Made by a program: the position numbers and the translations under genes. Shown here piece by piece: positions 61,413 through 64,000 of a stretch of 64,000 nt of DNA. Origin of the DNA: Streptomyces griseiscabiei (GTDB taxonomy: Bacteria > Actinomycetota > Actinomycetes > Streptomycetales > Streptomycetaceae); contig NZ_JAGJBZ010000001.1 of NCBI RefSeq assembly GCF_020010925.1, forward strand, positions 868,001-932,000. The letters run 5' to 3'. Below the pieces are notes generated by a model that was given only the letters and a program-made list of their open reading frames with translations, did not search any database and was not told where the DNA came from. Numbering within the stretch: the first letter of the stretch is position 1; the number at the start of each line of letters is the position of its first letter.

Positions 61413-61563
61413 TCTGCCCGGACGGCTCCGCACCCACGCCCGCGACAGCGGAAATCACTCCCAGTCACCATCAAATACGGAACGTGACGCCCTCACGTGT
61501 CGATCCCGTACCGGCGGCCAGCGATCATCTTCGCCTGTCATCGCATCAACGTGTCGATCACAC

Positions 61564-61582
61564 TTGATAGTGAACCTATCAA
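61564..61582. promoter_or_regulatory. Perfect AT-rich dyad upstream of secreted-protein gene
   Basis: TTGATAG-TGAAC-CTATCAA is a perfect seven-base inverted repeat, 75 bases before the start of the next gene, in a region much richer in A+T than the rest. It looks like the binding site of a dimeric regulator. An 11-base direct repeat ACGTGTCGATC occurs at 61495 and 61549 nearby. Confidence 0.55.
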
Positions 61583-61656
61583 AATGCAGCAACTGGCAGC
61601 AGGAAAAGCGAGTTGTCCCAGGTGTTCATCAGGAGATCACCAAAAAGGGGACCACC

Positions 61657-62121
61657 TTGGCCTCGCCGTACTTCGCGCGCCTCTTCATCGCCCTGGCCTC
61701 CGCGAGTGCACTCGTTCTCACCACTCCGACCGGGGCGCATGCCACCGCGATCGGCTCAACTCCCGTGCGCACTTTTGAATACAGCATGGGTGGAGTGACC
61801 ATGAAGGTTCCGACCGGGTGCATGTTCACGCACATCATCCGAGGCGGCGGGAGGAAGATCACCTACCAGAACGCGGGCGTGGACTGCGCCTTCGTGGCCG
61901 CGCTGAGCAGCGGCTTCTGCAACTGGCGCATCGATTTCACCTATGCCGACGTCGACAACCGCACCTATCGCACCTCGCGCGGCACGACACACAGGGAATG
62001 CAAGATCGACCCTATGAGGAACAACTCTCCCCAGACCCTGCCTCGTTATGGGAAGGCGTGCGCCCATCTCCACGTCAATGGAGTCCGGCGCGTGAGCCAG
62101 TGCCACCACATCACGAAGTGA
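61657..62121 (+). CDS. Small secreted cysteine-rich protein
   Basis: A 154-residue exported protein. The TTG at 61657 follows AAAAAGGGG at six bases and gives a signal peptide SPYFARLFIALASASALVLT ending near GAHATA. The mature part has six cysteines (TGCMFTH, VDCAFVA, GFCNWRI, RECKID, KACAHL, SQCHH), basic and aromatic. I do not recognise a family. Base composition is lower in G+C than neighbouring genes and codon use is less biased (CTT, CGT, TAT, AAA used), suggesting later acquisition. A seven-base gap separates it from the following small membrane protein, so the two may be an operon. Confidence 0.65.
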   Translation: MASPYFARLFIALASASALVLTTPTGAHATAIGSTPVRTFEYSMGGVTMKVPTGCMFTHIIRGGGRKITYQNAGVDCAFVAALSSGFCNWRIDFTYADVDNRTYRTSRGTTHRECKIDPMRNNSPQTLPRYGKACAHLHVNGVRRVSQCHHITK

Positions 62122-62128
62122 GTCACCG

Positions 62129-62374
62129 ATGATCGAGCAGCAAAACGGTGGGAACTCCCAGCGGATTCCAGAAGCCCGGCGCCGCCAGGTCGAGATCGCC
62201 GCTTTCCTTGCGGGAGTGATCGTCACACTCGCCTTCTTCGCCTTCTTTCCGGGGCTTCCGCATGTCATCGACTGGGGGGCCGTCGTCCTGTCCCTGCTCA
62301 TGGGCGGGCTGGCCCGGTGGGGATGCCGGGCATGGCTGACCAGAACAGGCAAGAAACAAGCCAGGAGCAGCTGA
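62129..62374 (+). CDS. Small two-TM membrane protein
   Basis: An 81-residue protein starting with the ATG at 62129. A basic hydrophilic start (MIEQQNGGNSQRIPEARRRQ) precedes two hydrophobic helices (VEIAAFLAGVIVTLAFFAFF; IDWGAVVLSLLMGGLARWG) with a short outer loop, and a basic tail LTRTGKKQARSS, so both ends should face the cytoplasm. No family recognised. The ribosome-binding site is weak, in keeping with translation coupled to the gene just upstream. Confidence 0.6.
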   Translation: MIEQQNGGNSQRIPEARRRQVEIAAFLAGVIVTLAFFAFFPGLPHVIDWGAVVLSLLMGGLARWGCRAWLTRTGKKQARSS

Positions 62375-62562
62375 TCATGAGGCGGGGTCACGGCCGGCGC
62401 CTGCACACCTGTGCGCAAGGCGCCCGCGCCACCCGACCCACACTCCCGTTCGGAACGGGTGATCCCCCGTTGGACGCCGTGACCCCCGGTGCGCGGGCGC
62501 GTTGAAGGGGCGTGCGGCCATGAAGAGGGGGTCGTGCTCAGTCGATCAAGAAGGAGAACGTG

Positions 62563-62850
62563 ATGTCTCGCATCGCGAAGGCAGCTGTCGTCACGCTCGG
62601 CACGTCCGCTGTCGTGCTCGGCGGCGCCGGCCTGGCCTCGGCGGACGCGGGCGCCGAGGGCAAGGCCGTCGGTTCCCCGGGTGTCCTGTCGGGCAACGTC
62701 GTCCAGGTCCCCGTCAATGTCCCGGTCAACGTGTGCGGGAACACGATCAACGTCGTCGGCCTGCTCAACCCGGCCTTCGGCAACGTCTGCGTCAACAAGA
62801 GCGACGACAGCCACAAGGGCAACCCCGGCCCGTCCGGCTACGGCCACTGA
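62563..62850 (+). CDS. chpG: Short chaplin
   Basis: A 95-residue secreted chaplin, a hydrophobic amyloid-forming protein that coats aerial hyphae and spores. The ATG at 62563 lies six bases after AAGGAG. Signal peptide: MSRIAKAAVVTLGTSAVVLG, cleaved near LASA/DAG. The chaplin domain is GKAVGSPGVLSGNVVQVPVN, then VPVNVCGNTINVVGLLNPAF and GNVCVNK, with the two conserved cysteines. A 16-residue hydrophilic tail (SDDSHKGNPGPSGYGH) extends beyond the usual end. Position next to melC2 matches chpG (SCO2699, from memory). Expression is probably developmental; a strong terminator follows. Confidence 0.92.
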   Translation: MSRIAKAAVVTLGTSAVVLGGAGLASADAGAEGKAVGSPGVLSGNVVQVPVNVPVNVCGNTINVVGLLNPAFGNVCVNKSDDSHKGNPGPSGYGH

Positions 62851-62894
62851 CGGGGTCGACACCCCGAGCCGCGCGCAGCAGCGACACGGCGCCA

Positions 62895-62931
62895 CGAAAA
62901 CCCCCGACGGTCCTCCGTCGGGGGTTTTTCG
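62895..62931. terminator. Strong T-tailed terminator
   Basis: A 16-base-pair stem with a TCCT loop (62895-62910 with 62915-62931, one extra base) has AAAA on one side and TTTTT on the other, so it can end both the chaplin and melC2 transcripts. Confidence 0.92.
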
Positions 62932-62960
62932 TCACCCGGTCGCGGATGCGCCGCCGCCGC

Positions 62961-63827
62961 TCACGCGTACCGGTACACGCTCCCGATCTCCTCCAGCGCC
63001 CCCGGCGTCACGTTCCAGGGCGGCATCCGCTCGTCGCGCGCGACGACCCGCCCCCGCTGCGCGTCGCCCCGCCCCGGCGGCTTGGCCGGCAGATAGCGTG
63101 CGCCCCGGTGGCGTCGCTGCCAGAGCGTCCACTGCAGGTCGATGAAGGCGTGGTGCAGCCAGAAGACGGGGTCGTTGACGGACGCGCCGCCGACCATGTG
63201 CCCGCCGACCCACCGGTGCACGCGATTGTGGTTGAGCCACGAGCCGTTGCCGGTCCCCTGCCCCCACCCTTCGAGCCGGTTGCGGAAACCCCCGCGTGTG
63301 ACCGAGTTCCAGGGCGCCTTGTCGTAGACCGGCTCGGCGAGCGCCGCCTCCAGGTCGCGGGCGGTGGGGAGTTCGACGGGGTTGCGCGGGTAACCGAAGT
63401 CCCGGGTGAGGTACTCGGTGTCCGTGATCCCCTCGGTGATGGTCCACCGTCCGGTCCCGTATGCGAAGGGGCCGGTCATGACCCGGTGGTCGGAGCGCCG
63501 CCCGTTGCCACCGAGCAGGTCCACCGTCCAGGGCGGCGCCGTCGTCGTGCGGTCCCGCGTCCAGTCCCAGTACGGGACGGTCACCGAGTCGTCGAGCCGG
63601 CGCAGCGCCTTCTCCAGCTCCAGCACGAACCGGCGGTGCCAGGGCAGGAACGAGGGCGCCATGTGGGCCGTACGCAGACCGCCGTCGCCGTCGGAGACGT
63701 AGTGGTCGATGTGCATACGCACGAACTCGTCGTACTCGCCGCGCTGTTTGAGCCCCAGCAGCGCGGCGACGAACCGCTTGCGCTCCGCGCGCGTGAGCGT
63801 GCTGACGTCCTTACGGATGTAGGCCAT
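62961..63827 (-). CDS. melC2: Tyrosinase
   Basis: A 288-residue type 3 copper enzyme that oxidises tyrosine and DOPA to quinones for melanin. CuA ligands H39, H55 and H64 (MHIDHY, TAHMAPSFLPWHRR) and CuB ligands H200, H204 and H226 (LNHNRVHRWVGG, DPVFWLHHAFID) are all present. There is no signal peptide; export depends on the MelC1 caddie. The ATG at 63827 follows GAGGGGG. It overlaps the end of melC1 by 17 bases, so translation is coupled. Confidence 0.96.
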   Translation of the reverse strand: MAYIRKDVSTLTRAERKRFVAALLGLKQRGEYDEFVRMHIDHYVSDGDGGLRTAHMAPSFLPWHRRFVLELEKALRRLDDSVTVPYWDWTRDRTTTAPPWTVDLLGGNGRRSDHRVMTGPFAYGTGRWTITEGITDTEYLTRDFGYPRNPVELPTARDLEAALAEPVYDKAPWNSVTRGGFRNRLEGWGQGTGNGSWLNHNRVHRWVGGHMVGGASVNDPVFWLHHAFIDLQWTLWQRRHRGARYLPAKPPGRGDAQRGRVVARDERMPPWNVTPGALEEIGSVYRYA

Positions 63828-64000
63828 GGCCGATCGCCCCCTCCGCCAGGTCCAGCACGCGCAGGCGCTGGGTGGTGCCCAGCTCGTCGACGGCGGCGCG
63901 GGTCGCCTCCAGGGCCGTCGGATACGAGCGGTAGTGGTCGATCATGCTCAGATACGTGCCGTCCGCGCGCCGCATGAGATGCAGCGGGCGTCCGTCGACG
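63811..64000 (-). CDS. melC1: Tyrosinase cofactor/caddie protein, 5' part beyond window
   Basis: The last 62 codons of melC1 before the TAA at 63811. The visible text VDGRPLHLMRRADGTYLSMI, then DHYRSYPTALEATRAAVDEL and TTQRLRVLDLAEGAIGHG matches the C-terminal half of MelC1, which delivers copper to and secretes tyrosinase. The promoter and signal peptide lie outside the window. Confidence 0.92.
   Translation of the reverse strand, partial: VDGRPLHLMRRADGTYLSMIDHYRSYPTALEATRAAVDELGTTQRLRVLDLAEGAIGHGLHP

Overview
This 64 kb window is chromosomal DNA of a Streptomyces species. The evidence is the very high G+C content, the strong third-position GC bias of every real gene, the frequent GTG and TTG starts, and lineage markers: a chaplin, the melC tyrosinase operon, a csn-type chitosan-oligosaccharide operon, an SsbB-like SSB and a DynA/DynB-like GTPase pair. 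The gene order resembles, from memory, the SCO2640-SCO2701 region of S. coelicolor. It is mostly core-chromosome arm material. I see no large mobile element, prophage, CRISPR array or antibiotic gene cluster.

Layout. (1) 1-19 kb: a mycothiol-type DsbA oxidoreductase (cut by the window edge) and the first of two M1 aminopeptidases. An AbiEi-like/DUF559-like orphan follows, then secreted enzymes (serine hydrolase, Tat-exported phosphoesterase, 1.1 kb-residue S8 protease), an ECF sigma factor with a membrane partner, asd, a MazF-type toxin-antitoxin pair and the second pepN. (2) 19-31 kb: small regulator/target pairs, each with a visible operator candidate (MarR/EamA exporter, TetR/FAD monooxygenase, PadR/ABC exporter), plus malQ preceded by a coupled small protein, an MscS channel, an HNH protein and a secreted protein. 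(3) 31.7-38.8 kb: csnR-csnEFGHK, that is a ROK repressor, a lipoprotein plus two permeases without an own ATPase, a GH4 glycosidase and a BadF-type sugar kinase, with a perfect AGGAAA-C-TTTCCT dyad just upstream of csnR. (4) 39.0-50.3 kb: the most interesting block, an eight-kilobase-plus co-directional signalling cluster. It encodes a four-TM GlnX-like protein, a membrane-anchored GlnH-like solute-binding protein, a coiled-coil protein with a TTA (bldA) codon, a PknG-type kinase, a PP2C phosphatase, a VWA protein and an FHA protein. Kinase, phosphatase and FHA protein each carry two CxxC-type zinc-ribbon segments. (5) 50.4-56.4 kb: a PCMT-type methyltransferase, a truncated haemoglobin, a hypothetical-thioesterase-ettA operon and a sortase-anchored thioester (Cys-Gln) surface protein. 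(6) 56.7-61 kb: ssbB, dynB-like and dynA-like genes, suggesting a sporulation-division neighbourhood. (7) 61.3-64 kb: tRNA-Arg(TCT), a short less GC-rich stretch with two small unknown genes and an AT-rich perfect dyad, then the chaplin gene and melC2/melC1 (melC1 is cut by the window end).

How it fits together. Regions 3 and 4 suggest extracellular nutrient sensing and uptake: chitosan oligosaccharides are imported and cleaved, while in region 4 an amino-acid-type binding protein probably signals through a membrane partner to a cytoplasmic kinase/phosphatase pair acting on an FHA protein. Regions 6 and 7 hold development genes. Functional statements rest on motifs read directly from the translations; gene-name assignments by synteny are from memory and could not be searched.
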